From positions 1 through 43,784 of the IMG/VR virus record IMGVR_UViG_3300031223_000013: a DNA stretch of 43,784 nt; one strand, given 5' to 3'. The notes beneath the pieces were generated by a model. That model ran no database searches, was not told the DNA's origin, and saw only the letters and a program-made list of their open reading frames with translations. Every line of letters starts with the position of its first letter. Within the stretch, counting starts at the first letter, position 1. Positions 15,001-22,954 of this stretch are shown piece after piece. Made by a program: the position numbers and the translations under genes. This DNA is from a virus.

Positions 15001-15999
15001 AATATAAAATACATTAGGTCTGCTTTTGAAATAGAACAGTTTGAGTTGCAGTATAGTACAATTGCCCGTTCACTTTTGTACATTAAAACAAGTCTGCAAC
15101 GAAAGTATGAATATACGATTTCAGTTAAAATGACAGAAGAGGTTACTGATGATGAAATAGACGTGTATCAATCGTTAATGAAAGAGGCTAAAGCAGAACA
15201 CGATAGAATAAAGTCAGAATCTTTTATTGAGTTAGTTGACTTTCTATCACAAGATCAAGTCTATAATGCGGTCATAACTGGAAATGTAAAGTATAACAAA
15301 GACACAGATGACATACCGGTTACTGATCTTGGTTTGCATCTTGGTTACGATCCTAACTATCTTAATGGTTCTTTTATCATTACATGGAATAAAAGACACA
15401 AACTTATGCTAGATCATGCAAAGAAATTCGTAAAGAAAATGCGAAAACTATATGCACATCAGACAACAAACAGCATAGTTGAATCATGTCTTAAATCTGG
15501 CGGTCTAATAAATAAAACAGATATTAAGAGATACGAAAGACTTATGGGTTTACTTTTCGATGATCGAAAGCATACCCTGTCACCAAGCACAAGGTCGATA
15601 CTAAAGCTTGCGTATAAATATGTTGCAACGAATGATGAAAAGACAAAGTTGACAAGAGAGGATTATGACAATATGAAGCTTGACATTAAAGAACGTTTAC
15701 AGGAACAATTTAATGAAATGACAGAATATATGCTAAAGTCAAAAAGAAGACAAGAAGGATTGCAATTGCTTGTTGGTAAATTCGTTGATACATTGTTTCA
15801 CAAAAATGTTGGCCAAGAATATGTAACTATTAGCTTTAGAAAAATATTCAAGTTTGACTCCGACCTCGTACAACAAACAATAAAACGAGACAAGATTTTC
15901 CACAAAATACTGCTAAACGAAGAGTATGATAAAGACCAATATGAAGTTAACGTATTGTCTGAATCACACCTGTCACAAGATATTGCATTAATCTCATAA
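12022..15999 (+). CDS. primase-polymerase fused to SF2 helicase
   Basis: The 1325-residue protein probably primes and unwinds DNA at the phage origin. An archaeo-eukaryotic primase-like region shows motif I FDIDT near residue 262, motif II SASKRGLHIY near 302-311 and motif III VVDTSLARPAQGIAMNYDP near residues 373-391, the last resembling BT4734-like primases of Bacteroidota. A helicase follows: Walker A APNTGKT near 611, DESH near 693, SGTLTG near 760, SVGIDIKD near 882 and QFNNRLR near 909. The arrangement recalls UL9/herpes origin-binding helicases joined to primases in large DNA viruses. The C-terminal 350 residues are helical and unassigned. It is a single unbroken frame with ATG 12022 after an AT-rich leader. 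Confidence 0.82.
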   Translation: MPEKEPTSYTKKLSALNIYQKEENNQLRLEDLDREDMHFKMRTGADILIEENGIHVPNPFKFSVQDVYDWSQKESENFDVVLDNYLKWHKAVKHRYDRDIVPTYKPYFEHDGFQDRTDFKNPDEILVFLRDRIEHLRHNDASVDAWAEIEHRRKNVFDILYYQGNKNLEDAKLKLYLHDFSLTNTVTVLQSVKEGEQVGKEKRPYYEHQQRQYTLGECIEMMSSATINQRNKTARPLVMPNTTGRRIVGEDVYGHWSGLQIFDIDTKFSPSFLENYKDASEIRDILFDKLKHYPWLIGITVSASKRGLHIYTKVSRMHHLFVEPEANNKNAKYWYRMSYMQKHAAIAYCIDKFTKVDDIYTNKQVVDTSLARPAQGIAMNYDPEARWNSNFIDLYPVLFYHIPPVADIPVDAWLMLPAIQDKYQSWAYDNAVNDNDNVEVQKQQGQLQIIIDENDTVDGVTAIDMDSLDKGDKYNTRWRLCNTIIYAYGDTEMGRQLCHHILQTKKTGTQGTINSFIRSAVVNRKDADLYTIKQLKRLGLHIGIEEESLAEIANDTVSQLKFTLDTSDYGFRQTQPDINVKLANHEYLGMQMKKMISHMQDFKINVIESAPNTGKTEFFKQLAKTATVCLVIPFTSTIESKIVSDESINELFDVYYGDKSIKDMRKGRSAVMTFDKFSMMSKSKYSMFKFIAVDESHLLFTSTYRLPVVSQTIENIRTYLHEDMNEVKNALSSVMSVQSLMSFVKEPTIQKATTKFILMSGTLTGEIDYFKFYQLLNYIKVRKLHPYKKEAQFILSRSSQTRDIRLFEHIASVIGSGGKIIHPTNKGDAYAKKVVACVEHILGRTVKYEYYKRANADEDFLQAINKDTTVNDIEILFCSDYLSVGIDIKDQGDFNIVFSNDFTAEAIEQFNNRLRSTDINCKIFYDILDQEGLQKPNIINTNQIEYTYNDELKSMIEDEQAIARLQRVIQDKSQYFAVLGELFSKYFVQDFAGNIKYIRSAFEIEQFELQYSTIARSLLYIKTSLQRKYEYTISVKMTEEVTDDEIDVYQSLMKEAKAEHDRIKSESFIELVDFLSQDQVYNAVITGNVKYNKDTDDIPVTDLGLHLGYDPNYLNGSFIITWNKRHKLMLDHAKKFVKKMRKLYAHQTTNSIVESCLKSGGLINKTDIKRYERLMGLLFDDRKHTLSPSTRSILKLAYKYVATNDEKTKLTREDYDNMKLDIKERLQEQFNEMTEYMLKSKRRQEGLQLLVGKFVDTLFHKNVGQEYVTISFRKIFKFDSDLVQQTIKRDKIFHKILLNEEYDKDQYEVNVLSESHLSQDIALIS

Positions 16000-16072
16000 T
16001 ATTTATGCCTACACAAGACCAAACTAGCACAAAATAGTTAAATTTACTAACAACAAATGCAACAATTAATTT

Positions 16073-17563
16073 ATGGAAATTTACGAACTACGCGACTTGC
16101 GTACAAAGTGTCAAATTGACATAGACCAGATAGATGGTCTTACTACTACTGACCTTGATTTGTATCTTTATCATTTTCCACTACAAAAAAAGCTGGCATA
16201 CGCATATCTAAAAGAAGTTAGTACTGTAAAGTTATCAGTTTTGCATGAACTGTTTAGTCAGTTTGGTGACATTGACTATTTTAGTTCAGCAATACATACC
16301 GAAAGACAGATAGACCCTGCCTATGCTAAAGTAACAAAAAAATACGTAAGAAATCCGTGGATATGGATTACTGCTATGCAAACAGTCCAGCCTTACCTTT
16401 TTGATGCTAAATACTTACTAGTTGGTGAATTTCAAAATGTAGCAAAAAAATGTGTGGATGACTTTTATAAAGCTCAACTAATGCACTACACAGTATCATA
16501 CAATAAGCTAAAAACGATTGATCATATGGAGGGTCATAATCAATGGTTTATTGATAGACGTGATATTGAAAAGTCATTTTTCAATGACATCTTGAAGCGA
16601 TTTCATTTTAACCAAAAGCTTAGAGTCAAGTGGTACTACAAGTTTATTGAATTTTACGATGAGTCATCAACACTAACATTACAATTTGAAATAGGAAGAT
16701 ACGAAACAAAAATGCGTATTATTTGGCCACCGGGTAACCGTAAGCAAAGCAGAGAAGACAGTCAATTTCAAGTTATGAAAATGTTGCAACGATATCCTGA
16801 GCTGTTTACCTTATACCACAGAATACACAACAACAGAAAAGACGTTGTACAATACTTTAATAGTTTAGTTGCAAATGACAACAATAATTACTTAACATAT
16901 CAAGTCTTAAAGGCTACGATGGTTGCCTTCTTAGAAGACCTACATAGTAACGAACCCGGTGCATATATTGAAAGTGAAGACATTATTGGTTACTTTGTGC
17001 ATCATCAATCAGTCGAGAAAATAGCAATTAGACCTCAAGGTGGTCAGCTTAGATTTTATCGATATTGCAAAATATTAAATGACAAATATGGCAGAAGTGA
17101 CATCTTGTCATATAGTTCATATAAGCTAAACGAAAAAGAAATAGGGAATCAGGCAACTGAACTATTAAGAATGGGTATGGTCAACATTGGTTCAACTAAA
17201 CATGCACATCAATTGCTAGATTATGAATTATTGGCAACTGAACGTGCTAACGAGTTTGCTTTGCAATTCTTTAAGTTGCCATCAAGGCAGGCTGGTGAAT
17301 TTTTTGCAGATTATGAAATGTTGCTTGACTTATTAGATGGCGAAGTTAGATACTTAGCAGCAGAAGGCGCTAATGCAGAAGACACAAGAGATACCGAACC
17401 ACCTGTTCAAGATTGGGTTAGTACATATTTTGAATGGCTTGCAAAAGAAAGAGACCCTAAAGTGTTTGCAGAAGAAAGAGAAATGAGGCTAAACGCAAAA
17501 AGAAAAAGAATTCGAGAATTCACAGAAACAAATAAAGCATTATTGCAAAAATTCACAAAATGA
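16073..17563 (+). CDS. unknown 496-residue protein downstream of the primase-helicase
   Basis: The protein is rich in Tyr, Phe and Trp and is mostly helical (for example LQKKLAYAYLKEVSTVKLSV near residue 53). The region around residues 200-230 (LTLQFEIGRYETKMRIIWPP) looks beta-rich, and the last 40 residues form a charged helix. No catalytic motif is seen. It follows the primase-helicase by 73 bases and overlaps the UDP-galactopyranose mutase start by four bases (ATGA), so it is probably in the same operon. A replication accessory role is a guess from context. Confidence 0.85.
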   Translation: MEIYELRDLRTKCQIDIDQIDGLTTTDLDLYLYHFPLQKKLAYAYLKEVSTVKLSVLHELFSQFGDIDYFSSAIHTERQIDPAYAKVTKKYVRNPWIWITAMQTVQPYLFDAKYLLVGEFQNVAKKCVDDFYKAQLMHYTVSYNKLKTIDHMEGHNQWFIDRRDIEKSFFNDILKRFHFNQKLRVKWYYKFIEFYDESSTLTLQFEIGRYETKMRIIWPPGNRKQSREDSQFQVMKMLQRYPELFTLYHRIHNNRKDVVQYFNSLVANDNNNYLTYQVLKATMVAFLEDLHSNEPGAYIESEDIIGYFVHHQSVEKIAIRPQGGQLRFYRYCKILNDKYGRSDILSYSSYKLNEKEIGNQATELLRMGMVNIGSTKHAHQLLDYELLATERANEFALQFFKLPSRQAGEFFADYEMLLDLLDGEVRYLAAEGANAEDTRDTEPPVQDWVSTYFEWLAKERDPKVFAEEREMRLNAKRKRIREFTETNKALLQKFTK

Positions 17564-18723
17564 AAAAAATTAAAAGAGTAAGTTCACTGGTCGGTAATGG
17601 CTACGACACTATTATTATTGGTGCTGGCTTAGCAGGCGCAACTTGTGCACATCTTGATGCAATGAAAGGCAAACGTGTCCTACTTGTTGATAGAAGATCA
17701 CACATTGCCGGCAACATTTATACTAAAAAGCAGGACGATATACACGTTCATAAATATGGTGCTCATTTGTTCCACACTAACGAACTGACTGTTTGGGAAT
17801 TCCTAAATCAATTTTGTACATTTAGCGGTTACGAACACAAAGTTATGGCTGCAACAGGCAAAGAAACGGTAGTTTTACCTTTTACTATGGTCACTTTTAT
17901 GCAATTGTTTAATGTACAAACAGTCATTGCAGTTAAGGCTAAAATATTGGAGGAAACAACTGCATACTTCCCTGATGGCATACCGGAAAACCCAGCAAAC
18001 TTTGAGTTGCAGGCTATTGCAATTGTAGGTACAACAGTCTACGAAAAGTTGATTAAACACTACACAGAAAAGCAATGGGGTTGCAAAGCAACAGACTTGC
18101 CGCCTGAAATCATAAAGCGTTTACCTCTTCGTTGGAATTGTGACACTACATATTTTAATAACGCAAAGTGGCAAGGTATACCACTACAAGGTTACACGGA
18201 AATGGTTGACAATATGCTTATGTCAAATAACATAGATGTCCTATTAGATTGTGACTTTTTAAAAAACAAAGATGAAATTTTAACATGTGGACTACCTGAC
18301 TATAGCTTTATTTATACTGGAGCAATTGATGAATTGTTTGACTATGAATTTGGACACTTAGAGTATAGAACAGTTCGTTTTGTTGATAAGCTTTTACCTA
18401 TTGATAACTTTCAAGGTACTTCTGTTGTAAACTTTACTGGACCAGAAAAGCCTTACACTAGGACTATTGAACATAAACATTTTGACCCTAACTGTACTGC
18501 TAAAAACACTATTGTTTCTACTGAATATGCAGAAGACTTTGTGCCAGGCAAAAATGAACCATATTACCCAATAGGTCGACAAAGAAACAAAGAGCTATGG
18601 AAAAAATACGAAACATTGTTTAATTCAAAATACCAAAAAGGCATACTATTAGGAAGACTTGCTACATATCAATACTTAGATATGGATAAAGTGGTTAAGC
18701 AGGCATTGGACTTAAGGTCATAA
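17560..18723 (+). CDS. glf: UDP-galactopyranose mutase
   Basis: This flavoenzyme interconverts UDP-galactopyranose and UDP-galactofuranose using reduced FAD. The 387 residues match the normal family length. Visible signatures are the FAD-binding loop GAGLAGA (21-27), the HKYGAHLFHTN segment (64-74), YTEKQWG (168-174), the active-site arginine region LPLRW (188-192), PYTRTIEHKHF, YYPIGRQRNKELW and the C-terminal GRLATYQYLDMD. All key segments are present, so the enzyme is likely active. It overlaps the preceding gene by four bases, and a terminator follows. No other sugar-nucleotide or glycosyltransferase gene is recognised in the window, so where the galactofuranose goes, to virion or DNA glycans or host surface sugars, is open. 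Confidence 0.95.
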   Translation: MKKIKRVSSLVGNGYDTIIIGAGLAGATCAHLDAMKGKRVLLVDRRSHIAGNIYTKKQDDIHVHKYGAHLFHTNELTVWEFLNQFCTFSGYEHKVMAATGKETVVLPFTMVTFMQLFNVQTVIAVKAKILEETTAYFPDGIPENPANFELQAIAIVGTTVYEKLIKHYTEKQWGCKATDLPPEIIKRLPLRWNCDTTYFNNAKWQGIPLQGYTEMVDNMLMSNNIDVLLDCDFLKNKDEILTCGLPDYSFIYTGAIDELFDYEFGHLEYRTVRFVDKLLPIDNFQGTSVVNFTGPEKPYTRTIEHKHFDPNCTAKNTIVSTEYAEDFVPGKNEPYYPIGRQRNKELWKKYETLFNSKYQKGILLGRLATYQYLDMDKVVKQALDLRS

Positions 18724-18774
18724 AGAGGTTGTTAAAGTAAGTAAAGTTGTTGCATTCTTTGCTTGCGCAAATCG

Positions 18775-18798
18775 GCGGTTAATGTTAAAGTTAACCGC
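18775..18798 (+). terminator. hairpin terminator after glf
   Basis: GCGGTTAA and TTAACCGC form a perfect 8-base stem with an eight-base loop, followed by TCATTTTG. It closes the primase-glf unit. Confidence 0.75.
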
Positions 18799-18847
18799 TC
18801 ATTTTGTTAATAAATATGTACGTAAAAGTGGCTCTATATTAACTTAT

Positions 18848-18876
18848 TTTATTATATTTATATAAATATATAACAT
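18848..18876 (+). promoter_or_regulatory. AT-rich promoter-like region, diverged relative of the early repeat
   Basis: TTTATTATATTTATATAAAT and the following TATATAACAT resemble the core of the early promoter repeat but lack the upstream AACACTTTAA box. It lies about 30 bases before the gene at 18904. Confidence 0.4.
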
Positions 18877-18903
18877 ACTTCTAACTTACTAACTACTTTT
18901 CAA

Positions 18904-19143
18904 ATGTCAGATTTTACTAAAAACTTGGAAGTATCAAGGCTAATATTTGCTGGTTGCATACATGATGCAACGGCACTGATAAAAGAGCTAACGACTAATG
19001 AATTACATGCTTCTATTAAACGTTGCACTTTTCTCATTAATGATACGAAATTCTCTAGTATGGTCACTGTTAACCACATGGCTGGGCTGGCTGTTAAGAA
19101 AAAATTGGCAGAAGACACATTAGCAACTAGAAACATAACATAA
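18904..19143 (+). CDS. small unknown protein
   Basis: The 79-residue helical protein (MSDFTKNLEVSRLIFAGCIH) has no recognisable motif. It is the first gene after the glf terminator and is followed 10 bases later by the gene at 19154. A complementary-strand frame over the same bases is rejected because every strong neighbour reads plus. A regulatory or host-interacting role is possible, but nothing in the sequence shows it. Confidence 0.65.
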   Translation: MSDFTKNLEVSRLIFAGCIHDATALIKELTTNELHASIKRCTFLINDTKFSSMVTVNHMAGLAVKKKLAEDTLATRNIT

Positions 19144-19153
19144 ACTTTAAACT

Positions 19154-20125
19154 ATGCTTACACATCAAGACGACCCATTAATTGCAGAATTTGAAACATT
19201 AACAGCTGGCGGCTTAAAATATCGAAAGAAAAGAATGCTAAAAGCTAAAATTGGCAAACCCTTTGCACTAGGTAATAACTCAATAGAGGTTATGCAAGTT
19301 TCAAATAAATACGTTAAGATATCTGAAGTATTTAACGGTCTAAACCAAGAACACAAAAGATACACAATAGGCACTGCTCTTGAATACATTACATACAGGG
19401 AAAAGCAATTTATGTGTTGGCCGACTAATGATACTCAAATTGACGTTAGCACACAAACTAAACAATATCAACAGCAATACGACAACGTAGAGGAGTCTAG
19501 AATTGACATTTCTAACTATATTACAATTTGCTGGAAATCAGCATTTACTAAAGGGCAAGAAGAATGGCAAAGTAAAATTGAATTTGATGAAAAATCAATA
19601 ACGATACTATTTGAAACAGGTTTTGTGTATGCTATTAAATATGACGAAAGAGGCACAGACAGATATACAAGATTTCAATTAACACACAATCTTGAATCAT
19701 ACAGCGATAAATTATCACAGTCATACTGGCTAGCACAAAGAATATTGCAAAACTTTGCAACGCTAATGTATCGAAATGAAGATATGATGTATTTGGTTGA
19801 ATCTCAGGTTAATTGCAATGCCCAACTAAAAAAACTATATACTGAGCCAATAGAATCTGTTGATCCAAGACTGCTAGCTGACTTACACCATTTTATCCAA
19901 AGTGCAAGCAATGATACATATACATATGGATTATCCAGTGTATGTGGACTAGAACGAAGAATGGATGTTATTCGAGTATCTGACAAACGAACTGCAGTTA
20001 AAATAATAGCATCAATAGACGGCAAAGAATTTTGTGAATACCGAAAAGACATAAACAAAATTCAACATCACATTGAATATAATGCAACAATTATTGGCAA
20101 AATAGCCGAAAATCATAACTACTAA
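19154..20125 (+). CDS. unknown 323-residue protein
   Basis: The first half looks beta-rich (IEVMQVSNKYVKISEVFNGL), while the part after residue 190 is helical. A short segment, FMCWPTNDT near residue 91, is echoed by MFMWPTDIKD in the next gene's product, which may mark a shared motif or distant relationship. No catalytic signature is visible. It lies in the operon leading to the DexA-like exonuclease, with spacers of only about 10 bases on each side. Confidence 0.8.
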   Translation: MLTHQDDPLIAEFETLTAGGLKYRKKRMLKAKIGKPFALGNNSIEVMQVSNKYVKISEVFNGLNQEHKRYTIGTALEYITYREKQFMCWPTNDTQIDVSTQTKQYQQQYDNVEESRIDISNYITICWKSAFTKGQEEWQSKIEFDEKSITILFETGFVYAIKYDERGTDRYTRFQLTHNLESYSDKLSQSYWLAQRILQNFATLMYRNEDMMYLVESQVNCNAQLKKLYTEPIESVDPRLLADLHHFIQSASNDTYTYGLSSVCGLERRMDVIRVSDKRTAVKIIASIDGKEFCEYRKDINKIQHHIEYNATIIGKIAENHNY

Positions 20126-20134
20126 CAACAGCAC

Positions 20135-21046
20135 ATGCAAAACAAGCAAATAGAATACTACATATTAGGTTTTAAACGACTTTCTGAATTTCCTAAACCG
20201 GGCTCTATTGTAGCACTGCCACAAACTGTTATTGAAGCTCATATAGAATCTATTGAATTGGAAAGAGAACCAGGAGCAGCAGCAAATGGCCTACGCATAG
20301 CAGCAAGACTACTAGCCCAAACTGACGTCGAACACAAAAAACTTTTTATTGACTCACCAGAAGAAGTTAAACACAAATTGTATTGTGAAGTTGCAGTTGG
20401 TGTAGACTCAATAATTATACCTGAAAGTAAGCGTGATCAAATGCTTGCTAAATTAGATATCCAAAGTATGTTCATGTGGCCTACTGACATTAAGGATCAA
20501 GACAAATTTATAGAAATTGATGTTAATGATTTAGTTGTTATAGAGCCTGTACTTTGTAATTGTGATCAACTTATTATTGACACAAAACCTAACGAGTCTA
20601 CTAGCTTTGGTTGGCCAATTAAAACAAAGTCAAGCAAACAACTATATAGATCATACAACGCAGTTAGCAGCGAAGAACAAAAAGAACTTAAAGAAACTTT
20701 GTCTGCTCTATTATTCACAATGGGTCTAAAAGAGTGGTCTAGAATAATACCATACAACCCTAACATGTCACAGCATGCTACAAAATATCCAGCAGATGTT
20801 AATGCTAAATCAGGTAGCGACTATGTAAATCTGCTAAGAGAACACCCATTGCATCAATACAGCAAGTTACTGTATCTTAACATTATTGCAACAATACTGG
20901 ATCAAGGCCTACCTGTAGTCGAAGACCTAAGAAACGAGTTGTACTATTCAGTATTCGATACAATGCTAGGTACAGGTGTTAGCGATGGCACAAGGACATA
21001 TATCCCAAGTGATAGTAAGAAAAGACTTGATAACGAAGAAGACTAA
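20135..21046 (+). CDS. unknown 303-residue protein
   Basis: The protein (MQNKQIEYYILGFKRLSEFP) is of mixed structure, with an acidic, disordered-looking C-terminus (SDSKKRLDNEED). The MFMWPTDIKD segment near residue 112 resembles a piece of the preceding protein. No family is recognised. It lies nine bases after the previous gene and ten bases before the exonuclease gene, so the three are probably co-expressed. Confidence 0.8.
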   Translation: MQNKQIEYYILGFKRLSEFPKPGSIVALPQTVIEAHIESIELEREPGAAANGLRIAARLLAQTDVEHKKLFIDSPEEVKHKLYCEVAVGVDSIIIPESKRDQMLAKLDIQSMFMWPTDIKDQDKFIEIDVNDLVVIEPVLCNCDQLIIDTKPNESTSFGWPIKTKSSKQLYRSYNAVSSEEQKELKETLSALLFTMGLKEWSRIIPYNPNMSQHATKYPADVNAKSGSDYVNLLREHPLHQYSKLLYLNIIATILDQGLPVVEDLRNELYYSVFDTMLGTGVSDGTRTYIPSDSKKRLDNEED

Positions 21047-21056
21047 AAACAAAATT

Positions 21057-21680
21057 ATGTTAGACACATTACAAAAAGAATACGGTGGTATGAACCACAT
21101 TATGATAGACGTTGAAACTGTCGCAAAAAACGATACACCAATCATGCCTCAAATTAGTGCAATGCAATTTTGCCCACTAACAGGTGAACTAGGCAAATCT
21201 TTTGATATTAGAATTGATATGCAAAGTGCTCAGGATGCAGGTTTAGGTATTGATGTTAGCACAGTTACTTGGTGGTTACAACAATCACAAGATGCAAAAA
21301 ATACTGTATTTTTTAACGACAAACAACAATATATAGAAGTGCATGAAGCATTTAGACAATTTTTAAATTGGCTAACGTCTGTTGCACCTTTTGGTGATAA
21401 GTCACAGCTTAAAGTTTGGGGTAACGGCCCTAGTTTTGATACAGCTAAAGTTCGTGCTGTATACAAAAAACTTGGCTACACCGTTGAACCTTGGGCATTT
21501 TACAACGAAAGATGTGTTAGAACAATTAGTGCACTTAACGGTAACTATAAAAAAGAAACGGTATTCATAGGGACAAAGCATGATGGCCTTGCAGATTGTA
21601 AGCATCAAATTACATATATACATAGTGTTTTTCAGGACATATGCGAAGCACTAGCAGCATCGATTAACAATAAACCGTAG
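21057..21680 (+). CDS. dexA: DexA-like 3'-5' exonuclease
   Basis: Members of this DEDD-type family degrade single-stranded DNA from the 3' end; T4 DexA is the prototype. From ATG 21057 the protein has 207 residues (T4 DexA has about 227). Motif I is IDVET (17-21), motif II is GNGPSFD (122-128), and motif III is HDGLAD (175-180) with the paired Asp. STVTWWLQQS (68-77) and NERCVRT (150-156) match the T4 pattern STIEWWKNQS and NQRDIRT. The longer in-frame start at 20976 would run backward into the previous gene and is rejected. It probably recycles host DNA or trims recombination ends. Confidence 0.9.
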   Translation: MLDTLQKEYGGMNHIMIDVETVAKNDTPIMPQISAMQFCPLTGELGKSFDIRIDMQSAQDAGLGIDVSTVTWWLQQSQDAKNTVFFNDKQQYIEVHEAFRQFLNWLTSVAPFGDKSQLKVWGNGPSFDTAKVRAVYKKLGYTVEPWAFYNERCVRTISALNGNYKKETVFIGTKHDGLADCKHQITYIHSVFQDICEALAASINNKP

Positions 21681-21694
21681 CAAAAACTTTGACT

Positions 21695-21940
21695 ATGATT
21701 ATGATTACAAAATATATAGATACTTGGAAACTTAAAAAATGGCAAAGCAATTTGCTATATACACTATTTGGGTTAGTTTACCCAGCTAAAATTGTAAAAG
21801 GTGACAAAATTAGATGTTATGGTGTAGGCTACCCTCATTGGAAAGGTGAAGAGTTTGAATGTACACTTGACTTTAAGGATGGTACTATAGGTATAAGAGG
21901 CGCAGTAAGAGTAGCCGAAAAAGACTTTAGAAAACTATAG
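21695..21940 (+). CDS. small unknown protein
   Basis: From ATG 21695 (MIMITKYIDTWKLKKWQSNL) the product has 81 residues; ATG 21701 is also possible. The N-terminal part is a hydrophobic or amphipathic helix that could touch a membrane (SNLLYTLFGLVYPA), and the rest (KGDKIRCYGVGYPHWKGEEF) looks like a small beta barrel. It follows the exonuclease by 14 bases. No family is recognised. Confidence 0.65.
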   Translation: MIMITKYIDTWKLKKWQSNLLYTLFGLVYPAKIVKGDKIRCYGVGYPHWKGEEFECTLDFKDGTIGIRGAVRVAEKDFRKL

Positions 21941-22018
21941 ATGCAACGTAAAGAAACAGAACTCGAATTACTTCAAAATATATTGACTGTTGTAACTGAA
22001 CGGTCACTAGCGTTGTAA
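21941..22018 (+). CDS. possible 25-residue peptide
   Basis: ATG 21941 directly follows the previous stop and opens 26 codons (MQRKETELELLQNILTVVTE...). The peptide would form one amphipathic helix. Coupled stop-start placement supports translation, but the short length keeps confidence low. Confidence 0.3.
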   Translation: MQRKETELELLQNILTVVTERSLAL

Positions 22019-22048
22019 CATTCTCGATTAACACGAAACAGTAATCTT

Positions 22049-22381
22049 ATGAAAAGAATTAAAAATTTTATTAGCAGCTGCATAATGCAAGGCATTAATG
22101 ATGCTCAGCCTAAAGAAGACATTATAACTACTATTATCGAAAGTCATAAAGTGGCTGAAAATAATTGGCTTGAAAAGAAAAAAAATCAAAGCCAATATGA
22201 AATCGTTTGCTTAATAGCAGACTGTAGAGGTATACGGCGTGAACGCGCTACGGAAGAAATGCATAGACACGTAGAAAAAGTCCATGACAACAATGACAGC
22301 ATACTGTTAGAAACAAAAATCGTAACAAAAACAGGGCATATACTAATTAGTTCTTATGCTCGTCTTAAATACAAACTGTAA
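22049..22381 (+). CDS. small unknown protein
   Basis: The 110-residue protein begins MKRIKNFISSCIMQGINDAQ and has a long charged helix in the middle (residues 28-50), then a segment LIADCRGIRRERATEEMHRH. It ends with a likely beta hairpin. Its stop overlaps the next start by one base (TAATG), so it is translationally coupled to the two-span membrane protein that follows. The function is unknown. Confidence 0.7.
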   Translation: MKRIKNFISSCIMQGINDAQPKEDIITTIIESHKVAENNWLEKKKNQSQYEIVCLIADCRGIRRERATEEMHRHVEKVHDNNDSILLETKIVTKTGHILISSYARLKYKL

Positions 22382-22686
22382 TGGCAAAAAAGATAAATAA
22401 TACAATTAACGTAGAGATACTTAAGTCCGTTATGTCAATTTGGACTACAGCGACTAGGCTATTAATGTTCATAACTATAATAAAAGGACTGTCTATTGGT
22501 GTCATCGTCTCAGCAACAGCACTTAGTCTACTGTTGCAAGTAAACGAAGTGACATATTGGTCATTAGTAGCAATAGGTATTTCACTGTTGCTTTGTGTTA
22601 CTTGCTTTTTGTTGACGAGGTCTATAAATGTTCAGTTTACTGTCGGTGTCGACACAATTATGCAAACATCTAAAGGCGTTATTTAG
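22381..22686 (+). CDS. small membrane protein with two spans
   Basis: The 101-residue protein has two hydrophobic stretches, about residues 22-50 (LLMFITIIKGLSIGVIVSAT onward) and 56-78 (WSLVAIGISLLLCVTCFLLT), separated by a short polar turn, with a basic N-terminus (MAKKINN). This predicts a hairpin in the host inner membrane with both ends inside. It is coupled to the preceding gene by a TAATG overlap. Holin- or superinfection-type roles are conceivable but not shown by the sequence. Confidence 0.7.
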   Translation: MAKKINNTINVEILKSVMSIWTTATRLLMFITIIKGLSIGVIVSATALSLLLQVNEVTYWSLVAIGISLLLCVTCFLLTRSINVQFTVGVDTIMQTSKGVI

Positions 22687-22714
22687 ATGACAATTATTAA
22701 CATGGTGTATACAT

Positions 22715-22954
22715 ATGAAATCATTAACAGCACGCATTAACGAAAGCTTTATCACAGAAGCAATTTCAGTCACAAAAGGCCATTTCGACAAGTACTTTAA
22801 GTTAATAGCCAAAGACATTGGTGCAAGAAGTTACGACGTCAATATAAAAGATGGTCTTACGGAAGTCAAATTTGATAACAGTCTTAGCCTTTATGTTGCA
22901 ATTGACAACGACCAGACTGGTCGACTGGTTGCATATTCAGTAGAAGGTGTCTAA
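22715..22954 (+). CDS. small capsid-targeted cargo protein
   Basis: The 79-residue product begins MKSLTARINESFITEAISVT, with consecutive Ile-Asn-Glu and Ile-Thr-Glu sites (8-10 and 13-15). The remaining 64 residues look like a compact alpha-beta domain (YDVNIKDGLTEVKFDNSLSL forms predicted strands). This is a tagged gene far from the main cargo cluster, surrounded by small genes. The GTATACATATG at its start is too close to the ATG to be its promoter. The function is unknown. Confidence 0.8.
   Translation: MKSLTARINESFITEAISVTKGHFDKYFKLIAKDIGARSYDVNIKDGLTEVKFDNSLSLYVAIDNDQTGRLVAYSVEGV

Noticed and set aside
20976-21056. Longer start for the DexA-like exonuclease
   Set aside because: It would overlap the preceding gene by about 70 bases in another frame; ATG 21057 gives a normal family N-terminus with motif I near residue 17.
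22707-22717. Late-promoter motif GTATACATATG at the tagged gene 22715
   Set aside because: The motif runs into the start codon, leaving no room for a transcription start before the gene.
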